Shown piece after piece: positions 24,645 through 33,571 of a stretch of DNA of 64,000 bases (its first letter is position 1; every line of letters starts with the position of its first letter). The translations under genes and the position numbers were made by a program. The notes below the pieces were generated by a model that saw only the letters and a list, made by a program, of their open reading frames with translations, ran no database searches and was not told the DNA's origin. The stretch is from Tenggerimyces flavus. GTDB lineage: Bacteria; Actinomycetota; Actinomycetes; Propionibacteriales; Actinopolymorphaceae. The stretch is taken from NCBI RefSeq assembly GCF_016907715.1, contig NZ_JAFBCM010000001.1, forward strand, positions 6,882,001-6,946,000, given 5' to 3'.

Positions 24645-26156
24645 ATGATCCCGTTGCCTCAGCGTTTCTCCTTGTCCGATGGGCGGTTCGCGTTCGCCCC
24701 CGCGATGCGACTCACAGGTCCGCCCGACCTCACCGCGCTGGTCCGGCAGGAGCTCGGCGACCTCGGCGTCGGCTGGTGCGAGACGTCGACGGGCGAGATC
24801 CCCGCCCTGGCTGTCGGTCTCGATCCCGCGCTCGCCCGCGAGGGGTACGTCGTGCGGATCTCAGCCGACGCCGTCCAGCTCTCCGGCGGATCCGCGGCCG
24901 GCGTGTTCTACGGACTGCAGACGCTGCGGCAGCTGTTGCCGGCGTCGGCCTTGCGGCGCGCGCAGGGCTTCCACGACTGGTCGTTGCCGGGTGGCGAGAT
25001 CGCGGACGAGCCGTCGTTGTCGTGGCGCGGCCTGATGATGGACGCCGCGCGACACTTCATGCCGAAGGACTTCCTGTTCAAGCTGATCGACCTGCTGGCG
25101 TTGCACAAGCTGAACGTGCTGCAGCTGCACCTGACCGACGACGAGGGCTGGCGGTTCGACTGCGCGCGGTACCCGCTGCTGACCTCGGTCGGCGGCTGGC
25201 GGCCCGAGACGCGGATGCATGCTCAGCCGACCGGCGACGGCACGCCGCACGGCGGCTTCTACACCCAGGACGACCTGGCCGAGATCGTCGCGTACGCGGC
25301 GCGCCGGTTCGTCACCGTCGTGCCGGAGATCGAGCTGCCGGCGCACGCGGCCGCGGCGATCAGGGCGTACCCGGCGCTGGGGACCGCGGAGCCGTCGACC
25401 GTCCTGAACGTCGAGGACTCCACGCTCTCGTTCGTCTTCGACGTGCTGGACGAGGTGCTCGCGGTGTTTCCGAGCGAGTTCGTGCACGTGGGCGGCGACG
25501 AGGTCCCGCCGGGACCGTGGGAGCGGGATCCGGGTGCGCTCGCGCGGATGCGGGCGCTGGGGCTGACGGACGCGGCACTGTTGCGGGACTGGTTCATGGG
25601 TGAGGTCGGCCGCTGGTTGTCCGCACGAGGGCGGCGGATGGTCACCTGGGGTGGACTCGATCCCCGCTTCGCGCCACCGAACGCGGCGGTGATGTCATGG
25701 CAGAGCATCGAGGCCGGCGTCGAGGCCGTACGGTCCGGGCGGGACGCGGTGATGGCACCCGCGTCGCCGACCTACTTCGACGCCTACCAGTCCGAGAGCG
25801 ACGACGAACCGATGGTGATGGGCGGACTCACGACCGTGGAGTCGCTCGTCGAGTACGCGCCCGTTCCGCCGTCCTTGTCCGCGGCGGAGGCGGAGCGGAT
25901 CCTGGGGACGCAGAGCGAGATCTGGACCGAGTACCTGCCGACGCCAGCGCGGGTGGAGTACATGGTGTTCCCGCGCCTGTGCGCGTTCGCCGAGGCCGCG
26001 TGGCGGACGACGCAGAGCCGTTCGTACGCCGACTTCCTCCCTCGGCTGCGCGCGCACCTGCCCCGGCTGGACGCGCTCGGCGTCAACTACCGGCCGCTGG
26101 ACGGCCCGCACCCGTGGCAACGCGGTGGGACGGGCCGCTTCCGCCGACCTCGCTAG
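24645..26156 (+). CDS. Beta-N-acetylhexosaminidase (GH20)
   Basis: The 503-residue enzyme has an N-terminal GH20b domain (residues ~1-125) and a GH20 barrel. WRGLMMDAARHFMPKDFLFKLIDLLAL and LQLHLTDDEGWR are family signatures, and HVGGDEVPPG contains the Asp-Glu catalytic pair used in substrate-assisted hydrolysis. It removes terminal GlcNAc or GalNAc from chito-oligosaccharides or glycans. No signal peptide is visible, so it probably acts in the cytosol on imported oligosaccharides, consistent with the divergent importer operon. Its stop overlaps the convergent YbaB-like gene within CTAG. Confidence 0.93.
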   Translation: MIPLPQRFSLSDGRFAFAPAMRLTGPPDLTALVRQELGDLGVGWCETSTGEIPALAVGLDPALAREGYVVRISADAVQLSGGSAAGVFYGLQTLRQLLPASALRRAQGFHDWSLPGGEIADEPSLSWRGLMMDAARHFMPKDFLFKLIDLLALHKLNVLQLHLTDDEGWRFDCARYPLLTSVGGWRPETRMHAQPTGDGTPHGGFYTQDDLAEIVAYAARRFVTVVPEIELPAHAAAAIRAYPALGTAEPSTVLNVEDSTLSFVFDVLDEVLAVFPSEFVHVGGDEVPPGPWERDPGALARMRALGLTDAALLRDWFMGEVGRWLSARGRRMVTWGGLDPRFAPPNAAVMSWQSIEAGVEAVRSGRDAVMAPASPTYFDAYQSESDDEPMVMGGLTTVESLVEYAPVPPSLSAAEAERILGTQSEIWTEYLPTPARVEYMVFPRLCAFAEAAWRTTQSRSYADFLPRLRAHLPRLDALGVNYRPLDGPHPWQRGGTGRFRRPR

Positions 26157-26641
26157 GACGAGGGCGGCGGCGGGCTGGCGTCCTCGGCGAGCTTGCGCAT
26201 CCTCTCGATGTACACGTCCAGCTCGCCGTCCATCCGGACCGTGTCCTGCATGAACTCGTTCATCTGCTGCTTCATCGCCGTGACCTGCTCGTTGAGCTCT
26301 TCCATGTCCGGACGGCCGTCCTCGCCGAGCGTGACGTCCAGCACGACCTGGATCTGCGCGTGCGTGTCCTGCCGAGCCGCGTTCACCAGCCGCACGATCT
26401 CGGCGGCCAGGTCCTCCGACGGCATCCGAAGGACGCGCGGGTCCAGGGTCAGGGAGGTGACGCCAGCCGACTCGGAGAACGACACCTGGATGCGCTCGTC
26501 GTCGCTCTTGGCGGTGCCGGTCACCTCGTTGATCTTGGCCTGCAGCTCCTCCGCGCGGGCGAGCTGCTCCCGCTGCTGGGCGATGATCTCCTCCGGAGAC
26601 TGCAGCAGGTCCCTCAGATCAAAGCTGTCCGACGCCGACAT
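26153..26641 (-). CDS. YbaB/EbfC-family protein, EspL-like context
   Basis: The 162-residue protein has an N-terminal helix (EEIIAQQREQLARAEELQAKI), a central beta-hairpin (IQVSFSESAGVTSLTLDPRVL) and helices typical of YbaB/EbfC nucleoid-associated proteins. It continues with a long charged helix containing MEELNEQVTAMKQQMNEFM. YbaB homologues such as mycobacterial EspL are found next to type VII secretion genes, and here the gene follows a WXG-like pair on the same strand. It may act as a chaperone or regulator of those proteins; this is inference. Confidence 0.8.
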   Translation of the reverse strand: MSASDSFDLRDLLQSPEEIIAQQREQLARAEELQAKINEVTGTAKSDDERIQVSFSESAGVTSLTLDPRVLRMPSEDLAAEIVRLVNAARQDTHAQIQVVLDVTLGEDGRPDMEELNEQVTAMKQQMNEFMQDTVRMDGELDVYIERMRKLAEDASPPPPSS

Positions 26642-26671
26642 TCCCCGACTCTCCTAGCATGATGAGCGAAC

Positions 26672-27562
26672 TCAGACCTTGACCGCACGAAGGTACTTCT
26701 CGGCGATGTCCTTGACGATGTCGACCCCGGACTGGCCCAGATTCGCCCAGCCTCCGCCCTCGATGTCGCCGATCTTGTACGCGTCGGTGCCGGCGGCGTT
26801 GAGGGTCATCAGGCCGACGATGCCGGCGTGTGCCCAACCGACCTTCACCATGATCTCGTCCATCACCTGGATGACCTTGCGCGCGATCTCGACGACCGGC
26901 TTGAGGCTGGTACGGAACGACATGGCCGTGCCCTGGCCGACGACGGGGATGAGCATCAGCGCCCAGAACACGATCGCCATCGCCGCGAGGAAGACCATCA
27001 GCGCCATCGAGATCGACAGCTGGACGAACCGCAGCATCGCGACGGTCCCGGTCATGGCCGCGTTCACGTAGCCGAGGTGGGACGTTCCGAGGATGCCTAC
27101 CCGGTGCGAGGTGAGCAGCCGGCTGAACGCCTGTTGGTCGTCGGCCGCCCACTGCTGGTCGGTGATGCTTTGGGCATGCTCTTCCAGCTCGTTGTGCAGA
27201 TCGCCACCGATCTTCGCCGACTCGTGCATCTTCGAGCAGGCGCGCATCATCGCCCCGGTGTCGGTCTTGATCAGGAACAGCCGCACCGGAACGCTCGTCA
27301 TCACGTCGGTCGGGATGATCTGGGTGACGATGCTCGCCGACTTGGGCAGCCGGATCACGCGCGTCGGCCGCATCCCCTTGTTCGACGCCCTGGTCGCGAT
27401 CTTCTGCAGGCTGTTGAGCATCAGACCGCTCTTCGCCGCCGGCACGGGCATCAACAGCTCCCAGAACGCCGTACAGGCAGCCAGCGAGGAGTAGAACGCG
27501 ATGTTGCCGAAGGCCTCGCCGGGGCTGACGACGCCCTCCATCGAGTCGTACGGATTGCTCAT
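26672..27562 (-). CDS. Large WXG-like protein with two membrane helices
   Basis: The 296-residue protein is helical, with a central two-helix membrane segment (LSISMALMVFLAAMAIVFWA and LMLIPVVGQG, residues ~185-215). Before it, IGGDLHNELEEHAQSITDQQ followed by WAADDQQAF resembles the second helix and turn of WXG100 proteins, with Trp-Ala-Ala in place of Trp-x-Gly. The N-terminus has a second hydrophobic stretch (AFYSSLAACTAFWELL). It overlaps the upstream WXG-like gene by ATGA. It is probably a type-VII-like substrate or membrane component; I do not recognise a named family. Confidence 0.6.
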   Translation of the reverse strand: MSNPYDSMEGVVSPGEAFGNIAFYSSLAACTAFWELLMPVPAAKSGLMLNSLQKIATRASNKGMRPTRVIRLPKSASIVTQIIPTDVMTSVPVRLFLIKTDTGAMMRACSKMHESAKIGGDLHNELEEHAQSITDQQWAADDQQAFSRLLTSHRVGILGTSHLGYVNAAMTGTVAMLRFVQLSISMALMVFLAAMAIVFWALMLIPVVGQGTAMSFRTSLKPVVEIARKVIQVMDEIMVKVGWAHAGIVGLMTLNAAGTDAYKIGDIEGGGWANLGQSGVDIVKDIAEKYLRAVKV

Positions 27563-27861
27563 CGCGGCACCCCCGGCATCGGCGCCGTACCCTCGGCGTA
27601 CGCCCAGTTCTTCGACGTCTTCTGCGCGGCTTCGTTGATCTCGACGGAGACCTCCTGCTTGATCTCGTACGACCGCTCGACGTACTCCGCACCGAAGAAG
27701 AACGCCGCCACGACGAACATGCCCCCGCCGGAGCCCGCGCCCATCATGTCGTTCTGGGCATCGGCGGCGAGCTGCTTGGCACGCGGCATGTGCGCCTCGG
27801 CGGATCGCTCGATCCGTTTGCCGAGCTCGCTCACGAACTCCCAGTCGACCCGCTTTGTCAT
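27559..27861 (-). CDS. WXG100-like small protein
   Basis: The 100-residue protein opens MTKRVDWEFVSELGKRIERS and has two long helices around a Gly-rich turn (GAGSGGGMF), then IKQEVSVEINEAAQKTSKNW, the pattern of ESX/WXG100 partners. The canonical Trp-x-Gly is replaced by a Gly-Ala-Gly-Ser-Gly turn followed by a hydrophobic stretch (MFVVAAFFFGAEYV). It is first in a three-gene unit with the large WXG-like protein and a YbaB-like protein. It is divergent from the membrane-protein gene at 27966. Confidence 0.6.
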   Translation of the reverse strand: MTKRVDWEFVSELGKRIERSAEAHMPRAKQLAADAQNDMMGAGSGGGMFVVAAFFFGAEYVERSYEIKQEVSVEINEAAQKTSKNWAYAEGTAPMPGVPR

Positions 27862-27965
27862 GCGGGGAAGCCTAGCGGCGGAGCCGGCGCTCGCCCACGG
27901 ACCCGTCGGTGAGCTGTGGATAACTGCCGTACGACGTCGAGCGGTCACGCATTAGGGTGCTCGGG

Positions 27966-28670
27966 ATGAACTACACGATCCTGCAGACCCCCGGGGATCC
28001 GGCCCACGTCGTCGACGCGCTCGCCTCGGTGGGCAGCGGCACGCCCGACCAGGCCGGAGTCCAGGCCTCCCATGGCTGGACCAGCGTGCGGCTGGAGAAC
28101 GAGGCCGCCGCCGGCAGCTTCGGCCCGCTGCTCGTCGGGCTGCTCAAGGTCCCCGTGCTGGCGTGGTCGGTCGACGACACGCGCTGCCGGGTCACGTACT
28201 ACCGGCCGACCGGCGACCCGATCGAGGCCTCCGACCGCGCCGAGGACGTCGACCGGCTCGTCAAGGCGTTCACCGACAGCGTCACCACGCTCGCCGCCGA
28301 GGACGAGAGCGGCAGCAGCCAGGCCAAGGCTCTCGAGGCCGGCGCCGGCACGCCGCAGGACCAGCACCGCGCGCTCGCCCAGCGGCTGGGCGTCCCGTAC
28401 GTCGTTCCCGGCCAGACCGCGCAACCCAGCGTGGTCAAGCCGTCGCTGACCGAGAGCAGCCTGCCTCTCGGTGCTCAGGACTTCCGCCGCCGCGCGTCGC
28501 TGCGGAACACCCGCAGCTGGCTGCACTTCGCCTCCGGCCTCGGCCTGGTAGCGATCCTCCTGCTGGTGATCCGCGGCCCCTGGATCGGCATCCCGATCGC
28601 GGCCGTGGTCATCGGCATCCTCCAGCTGGTCCGCTACCTCCTCGGTCGGTCACTTCCGCGCGAGGGTTAG
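27966..28670 (+). CDS. Hypothetical protein with C-terminal membrane hairpin
   Basis: The 234-residue protein has a soluble N-terminal domain of mixed character (MNYTILQTPGDPAHVVDALA ... LAWSVDDTRCRVTYYRPTGD), a flexible Ser/Gly/Pro-rich middle, and two membrane helices at the C-terminus (LHFASGLGLVAILLLVIRG and IGIPIAAVVIGILQLVRYLL) ending in basic residues. It is divergent from the WXG-like trio with a ~100-base control region, so a linked role is possible. No family was recognised. Confidence 0.65.
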   Translation: MNYTILQTPGDPAHVVDALASVGSGTPDQAGVQASHGWTSVRLENEAAAGSFGPLLVGLLKVPVLAWSVDDTRCRVTYYRPTGDPIEASDRAEDVDRLVKAFTDSVTTLAAEDESGSSQAKALEAGAGTPQDQHRALAQRLGVPYVVPGQTAQPSVVKPSLTESSLPLGAQDFRRRASLRNTRSWLHFASGLGLVAILLLVIRGPWIGIPIAAVVIGILQLVRYLLGRSLPREG

Positions 28671-28682
28671 GCGCCTCGTTTC

Positions 28683-29480
28683 GTGAGGGTCGGAGAGATC
28701 GCACTGGATCCGGTGGCGGACGGCTCGTTCGTCGCCCGGCCGGCGTACTTCGGTGCGCACGTTCCGCCCGACGCGCATCCGGAGCTGTTCTCCCGCCACG
28801 GTGCGGCCTGGCTGCCGATCGGGTGCTTCCTCGTCCGTACGGGCTCGCGGGTCGTGCTGGTCGACGCCGGGCTAGGGCCGTCGCTGGAGGACGTCGCCGA
28901 GGGCATGCTGCTGGTCGGCGGGCAGCTCCTCACGGGGCTGCACGCGCTGGGAGTCGGTCCGTCTGATGTGACGGATGTCGTGTGCAGTCACCTGCACAGC
29001 GACCACGTGGGGTGGCTGTTCGACCTGTCGTCGGTGCCGGTCTTCCCGCGGGCAACGATCTGGTTCGGGCTCGGGGACTTCGAGCATTTCGTCAGCGGGG
29101 CGGGGTTCATGCAGCCGCACATTCGGTCGGGGTTCTCCGACAGCTCCCGGCTCCGGTTGGTGGACGAGGACGTGACGGTGGCGCCCGGTGTCACCGTGCT
29201 CCGTACGCCCGGCCACACGCCCGGGCACCTGTGCGTCGTGGTCTCGTCCGGCCCCTCCCGCGCCCTGTTGCTGGGTGACGCGATCACCTGCCCGATCCAG
29301 CTCGACGAGCCGACCTGGCACTCCCTGGGAGACGTCGACCCCGCCCTCGCGAACCGCACCCGCGAGCTGATGTGGCGCGAGCTCGAGCAGGAAGGAACGG
29401 TAGGAACCGGCGCACACTTTCCCGACCTCCGCTTCGGCCGTCTCCTCGAGGGCAAGGCCAGCCGCCGCTGGCATATCTGA
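28683..29480 (+). CDS. Metallo-beta-lactamase-fold hydrolase
   Basis: The 265-residue protein has the zinc-binding signature HLHSDHVGW (HxHxDH). Further metal ligands are His in TPGHTPGHL and Asp in LLLGDAITC, plus a late His in TVGTGAHFPD. The architecture matches N-acyl-homoserine-lactonase/metal-dependent hydrolase relatives. The substrate is unknown. It begins at a GTG 12 bases after the preceding gene without a clear ribosome site, so translational coupling is possible. Confidence 0.88.
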   Translation: MRVGEIALDPVADGSFVARPAYFGAHVPPDAHPELFSRHGAAWLPIGCFLVRTGSRVVLVDAGLGPSLEDVAEGMLLVGGQLLTGLHALGVGPSDVTDVVCSHLHSDHVGWLFDLSSVPVFPRATIWFGLGDFEHFVSGAGFMQPHIRSGFSDSSRLRLVDEDVTVAPGVTVLRTPGHTPGHLCVVVSSGPSRALLLGDAITCPIQLDEPTWHSLGDVDPALANRTRELMWRELEQEGTVGTGAHFPDLRFGRLLEGKASRRWHI

Positions 29481-29516
29481 GCCCTCGCGGCTGGCCTCGA
29501 GCCCTACCCTGAGCGA

Positions 29517-31271
29517 ATGTCGACTGGCGAGACCCGTGGGCTGGGGCGGTGGGCTCCCGGCCTGTCCGAGCTCCGGCGCTACGAGCGCGGGTGGCTGCGC
29601 GGGGATGTGGTGGCGGGGGTCGCCGTGGCGGCGTACCTCATCCCGCAGGTCATGGCCTACGCCGAAGTCGCCGGGCTCCCACCCGTCACTGGCCTCTGGG
29701 CGATCTCCGGCTCGCTCGTCGTCTACGCGATCCTCGGCTCCTCGCGTCAGCTGTCCGTCGGCCCCGAGTCCACCACCGCGCTGATGACGGCCACCGCCAT
29801 CGCGCCGTTCGCCGCGGGTGATCCGGGCAAGTACGCCGGACTCGCCGCGGCCCTCGCGATCGTCGTCGGCGCGCTCTGCATCGTCTCCAGGCTCGGCAAG
29901 CTCGGGTTCCTCTCCGACCTGCTCTCCAAGCCCGTCCTCGTCGGCTACATGGCCGGCGTCGCGGTGATCATGATCGTGAGCCAGATCGGCAAGGTGACCC
30001 GCCTCGACTCCACCGCCGACTCGTTCCTCGGAGACCTCGCCTTCTATGCCACCCACCTCGCCGACACGCACCTCCCGACGCTCCTGCTCGCTGCCGGCAT
30101 GCTCACTGTCCTGCTCGTCGTCGGCCGCATGTTCCCGCGGGCACCGATCCCCCTCATCGCGATGCTGCTCGCCATCGGCGTCGTGATGGTGTTCGGCCTG
30201 CAGCAGCTGGGCATCGAGGTCGTCGGAACGATCCCCGCCGGTTTCCCCGTCCCCACCGTCCCCGACGTCACCGCCCACGACTGGTCCGTGCTCCTGCTCC
30301 CCGCCGTCGGCCTCGCGATCGTCGCGTACAACGACAACATCCTCACCGCCCGTGCGTTCGCGAGCCGCAACAGCTACGCGGTCGACGGCAACCAGGAACT
30401 GCTCGCGCTCGGTGCCGCCAACGTCGCGGCCGGCGTCATGCAGGGCTTCCCGGTCAGCAGCAGCGGCAGCCGTACGGCGATCGGCGACTCGCTGAAGAGC
30501 CGCACCCAGCTCTACTCCCTCGTGGCGCTGGCTGTGGTGATCGTCACAGTGCTGTTCCTCCGCCCCGTCCTGGCCAGCTTCCCCACCGCCGCCCTGGGCG
30601 CGATCGTCATCTACGCCGCGATCAGGCTGATCGACCTCGCCGAGCTCAAACGTCTGATCCGGTTCCGCCGCAGCGAGTTCGTGATCGCGATCGCGACGAC
30701 GATCTCCGTGCTCGTCTTCGACATCCTCTACGGCATCCTCGTCGCGGTCGGCCTCTCGATCCTCAACCTGCTCCGCCGCGTCGCCCGCCCGCACGACGCG
30801 ATCCTCGGGTACGTACCTGGCCTCGCCGGCATGCACGACGTGGACGACTACCCCAGCACCAAGCTCGTTCCCGGCCTCGTCGTCTACCGGTACGACTCGC
30901 CGCTCTTCTTCGCCAACGCCGAGAACTTCAAGAAGCGCGCGCTCGAGTCCATCGACGCCGCGGACCAACCCGTGGAGTGGTTCGTGCTCAACGCGGAGGC
31001 GAACGTCGAGATCGACATCACCGGGGTCGACGCCCTCGACGAGCTCCACGAGGAGCTCGAGCGGCGCGGCATCGAGTTCGCGCTGGCCCGCGTCAAGCAG
31101 GACTTGCGCACCGAGCTCGAGGCCGCGGGCATCGTCGAACGCGTCGGCGAGAACCGCATCTTCCCCACCCTCCCGACCGCGGTGCAGGCGTACGTCGAGG
31201 CGTACGTCGCACGCCACGGCGCGCCACCCGAGGGCGTGACCATCCAAGAGCCACCCCGGCCACCCATCTAA
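29517..31271 (+). CDS. SulP (SLC26) anion transporter with C-terminal STAS domain
   Basis: The 584-residue permease has about 12-14 membrane segments, starting with VVAGVAVAAYLIPQVMAYAE and the SulP signature around GLPPVTGLW. TM3/TM10 blocks include SVGPESTTALM and GFPVSSSGSRTAIGDSL. The C-terminal ~120 residues are a cytosolic STAS domain (GLVVYRYDSPLFFANAENFK; VEIDITGVDALDELH). It would import sulfate or another anion such as bicarbonate. It is followed by a TetR operator and gene. Confidence 0.93.
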   Translation: MSTGETRGLGRWAPGLSELRRYERGWLRGDVVAGVAVAAYLIPQVMAYAEVAGLPPVTGLWAISGSLVVYAILGSSRQLSVGPESTTALMTATAIAPFAAGDPGKYAGLAAALAIVVGALCIVSRLGKLGFLSDLLSKPVLVGYMAGVAVIMIVSQIGKVTRLDSTADSFLGDLAFYATHLADTHLPTLLLAAGMLTVLLVVGRMFPRAPIPLIAMLLAIGVVMVFGLQQLGIEVVGTIPAGFPVPTVPDVTAHDWSVLLLPAVGLAIVAYNDNILTARAFASRNSYAVDGNQELLALGAANVAAGVMQGFPVSSSGSRTAIGDSLKSRTQLYSLVALAVVIVTVLFLRPVLASFPTAALGAIVIYAAIRLIDLAELKRLIRFRRSEFVIAIATTISVLVFDILYGILVAVGLSILNLLRRVARPHDAILGYVPGLAGMHDVDDYPSTKLVPGLVVYRYDSPLFFANAENFKKRALESIDAADQPVEWFVLNAEANVEIDITGVDALDELHEELERRGIEFALARVKQDLRTELEAAGIVERVGENRIFPTLPTAVQAYVEAYVARHGAPPEGVTIQEPPRPPI

Positions 31272-31285
31272 AGCCCAGCGGTTTG

Positions 31286-31303
31286 TGACTGACTGGTCAG
31301 TCA
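31286..31303. promoter_or_regulatory. TetR operator: TGACTGA-CTGG-TCAGTCA
   Basis: A perfect 7-bp inverted repeat with a 4-base spacer lies 15 bases before the TetR start. It is directly followed by CATGATAG, which could serve as a -10 element. The position and the TGAC/GTCA symmetry are typical of TetR autoregulation. It would repress the whole downstream operon. Confidence 0.65.
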
Positions 31304-31318
31304 TGATAGAACGAAGGC

Positions 31319-31921
31319 ATGGCTCCACGCCGCGTCGACGCCGAAGCAAGGCGGACGGAGATCCTGGCCGCCGCCGTCCGCACGTTCGCCCGCAAGGGCT
31401 ACGCCGCCACCCGGATCGAGGACGTCGCCGCGGAAGCGGGGATCGGCAAGGGCAGCGTCTACCTGTACTTCGACAGCCGCGAGTCCCTGCTCCACAGCGC
31501 GTTCCAGGCGATGACGACCGCCTCGCAGGGCGTCCTCGACGCGGCACGCGAGGGAGCCGGCACACCGCTCGAGCGGCTCGCCGGGCTGATCCGCGACGTA
31601 CTCGGCATGATCGCGAGCGACCCCGACCTGTCCGTGGTCCTGCTCGACTTCTGGGCGGCAGGACGTCTCGGCGACGCGCCGCAGCCGATCGACATGGCCC
31701 AGCTGTACGTCGACTACCGGGCCGTCATCGTCGCGTTGCTCCGTGAGGCCGCGACCGAGGGAACGGTCCGCGAGGACGTCGGCGAGCAGGAGGCGATGGT
31801 CCTCGTCGGCGCCATCGAGGGTTGCATGCTCCAGTGGGTGATGGACCCGCGGATCTCGCTCCCAGGTCTCGCCGAGCCGATCGTCGCCGTGTGCATCGAC
31901 GGACTGAGGAAGGAGAAGTGA
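31319..31921 (+). CDS. TetR-family repressor
   Basis: The 200-residue regulator has an N-terminal HTH (ILAAAVRTFARKGYAATRIE ... GIGKGSVYLYFDSRESLL) typical of TetR, and a helical ligand domain. Its own promoter contains a clean operator palindrome. The stop is one base from the FAD monooxygenase start, so it heads the operon that runs through the SDR gene at 36537. The ligand is presumably a substrate or product of those enzymes. Confidence 0.92.
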   Translation: MAPRRVDAEARRTEILAAAVRTFARKGYAATRIEDVAAEAGIGKGSVYLYFDSRESLLHSAFQAMTTASQGVLDAAREGAGTPLERLAGLIRDVLGMIASDPDLSVVLLDFWAAGRLGDAPQPIDMAQLYVDYRAVIVALLREAATEGTVREDVGEQEAMVLVGAIEGCMLQWVMDPRISLPGLAEPIVAVCIDGLRKEK

Positions 31922-31922
31922 G

Positions 31923-33092
31923 ATGAGAGTCGTGATCATCGGAGCGGGCATCGCCGGGCTCGCGCTGGCCCAGCGGCTCGACGCGCAGGGCAACGAGGTG
32001 ACCGTGCTGGAACGGTCGAACGGTCCGCGCCAGCAGGGCTACATGATCGACTTCTTCGGGCCGGGCTACGACGCGGCGGAGGCCATGGGTGTCCTCCCCC
32101 GCATGAGCGAGCTCGGCTACCGGCTGGCCGAAGCGGGGTGGTACGACGCGAAGGGACGGCGCCGGGCCACGCTCGATCTCGGCGTGTTCTCGGCGAAGAT
32201 CGAGGGCCGGATGATGAGCATCATGCGTCCCGACATCGAGCGCGCGCTTCGCGAAAGCCTGCCCGCGCGGGTCGACGTCCAGTACGGCACGAGCTTCGTC
32301 GACCTGGACGAGCTCGACGCCGACCTGGTCGTCGGCGCGGACGGCATCCACTCGACCGTACGTCACCGTACGTTCGGCGGCGACGACAGCGACTACCTGC
32401 GCCACTTGGGATTCCATACCGCCGCGTTCATCTTCGACGATCCCGAGATTCACGCCGCGGTCCAGGGCAAGTTCTGCTTGACGGACACCGTCGACCGGCA
32501 GGTCGGCCTCTACGCGATGCGCGACGGCCGGGTCGCGGCGTTCACCGTGCACCGCTCCGACGACCCGAACCTTCCGGAGGACCCGCGCGAGGCACTCCGC
32601 CGCGAGTTCGCCGGGCTCGGCTGGCTCGTTCCGCAAACCCTCGAGAAGTGTCCACCAGGCAACGAGGTCTACTACGACGTGGTCGCGCAGGCCGTCCTGC
32701 CGAAGTGGAGCAAGGGACGCGTCGCGCTCGTCGGCGACGCCTGCTACGCGGTCTCCCTCGTCGCCGGTCAGGGTGCGTCGCTCGCGATCTCCGGCGCGTA
32801 CGTCCTCGCCGACCAGCTCGCGCGACATGGCACCGTCGCGGACGCGCTCACCGGCTACGAGCAGGTGTGGCGTCCCGTCGCGGAGGAGAAACAGGAGGCG
32901 GGACGCAAGGGCGTCCGGTGGTTCCTGCCCCGCAGCCGCTTCGACCTGTGGACCAGGCGAACGATGATGAAGGTGTCGCGGCTCCCCGGGATGGACCACC
33001 TCATCGTCGGCGCGTTCACCGGCAAGGTCGTCACCGTCGTCCGGGATCTCGAAGCGAGCGCGGGATCGCGGCGTGACATGCTGGCTGGATGA
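31923..33092 (+). CDS. FAD-dependent aromatic-type monooxygenase
   Basis: The 389-residue protein has the GxGxxG motif VVIIGAGIAGLALAQRL, the DG region VGADGIHSTVRHRTF, and GDACYAVSLVAGQGASLA, the second FAD motif of class A flavin monooxygenases. It is similar in plan to phenol/polyketide hydroxylases and TetX-like enzymes. It would hydroxylate an organic substrate using NAD(P)H and O2. The C-terminal helix region is extended (~100 residues). It overlaps the next gene by ATGA. Confidence 0.88.
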   Translation: MRVVIIGAGIAGLALAQRLDAQGNEVTVLERSNGPRQQGYMIDFFGPGYDAAEAMGVLPRMSELGYRLAEAGWYDAKGRRRATLDLGVFSAKIEGRMMSIMRPDIERALRESLPARVDVQYGTSFVDLDELDADLVVGADGIHSTVRHRTFGGDDSDYLRHLGFHTAAFIFDDPEIHAAVQGKFCLTDTVDRQVGLYAMRDGRVAAFTVHRSDDPNLPEDPREALRREFAGLGWLVPQTLEKCPPGNEVYYDVVAQAVLPKWSKGRVALVGDACYAVSLVAGQGASLAISGAYVLADQLARHGTVADALTGYEQVWRPVAEEKQEAGRKGVRWFLPRSRFDLWTRRTMMKVSRLPGMDHLIVGAFTGKVVTVVRDLEASAGSRRDMLAG

Positions 33093-33571
33093 CCGACGAC
33101 TGGGAGCAGCGGGTAGCAGCGGCGTGGGCAGAGATCGACGAGCATGACGAGGTCGCGTTCCGCGTCCTGATCGACAAGCTGGCCGCCGAGTTGCCGGCGG
33201 GGAGTGCGATCGCCGCGTTCGAACGGGCTTGCGCGTTCGACTCGACCGGGCATCCCGACCAGGCCGTTCCGCTCTACCAGGAGGCGCTCGAGACCGGGCT
33301 GACCGGCCTCCGTCGGCGCCGGGCGAAGATCCAGCTGGCGAGCTCGATCCGCAACCTCGGCAGGCCGCAGGAGAGCGTCGAGATCCTCACCGCCGAGCTC
33401 GACGCGGAGTCCGACGAGCTCGACGACGCCGTCAAGTGCGTGCTCGCCCTCGCGCTCACCGATGTCGGTCGCGAACGGGAGGCCGTCTCGCTCGTCGTCG
33501 GCGCGCTCGCCCGCCACCTGCCGCGCTACCAGCGTTCGATGGCCAACTACGCACGCGCGCTGGTGGAATGA
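33089..33571 (+). CDS. Small TPR-repeat protein
   Basis: The 160-residue protein has about three tetratricopeptide helices pairs (AIAAFERACAFDSTGHPDQA, AKIQLASSIRNLGRPQESVE, CVLALALTDVGREREAVSL), as in the TPR_5 group. It is joined to both neighbours by ATGA overlaps, so it is made with the operon enzymes. It may be a scaffold or assembly factor; no function can be assigned. Confidence 0.85.
   Translation: MTDDWEQRVAAAWAEIDEHDEVAFRVLIDKLAAELPAGSAIAAFERACAFDSTGHPDQAVPLYQEALETGLTGLRRRRAKIQLASSIRNLGRPQESVEILTAELDAESDELDDAVKCVLALALTDVGREREAVSLVVGALARHLPRYQRSMANYARALVE

Noticed and set aside
28872-31565. 897-codon minus-strand frame across the MBL and SulP genes
   Set aside because: High-GC antisense artefact. 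Its composition (Asp/Arg/Gly/His repeats) is not protein-like, and the plus strand encodes two recognisable genes.
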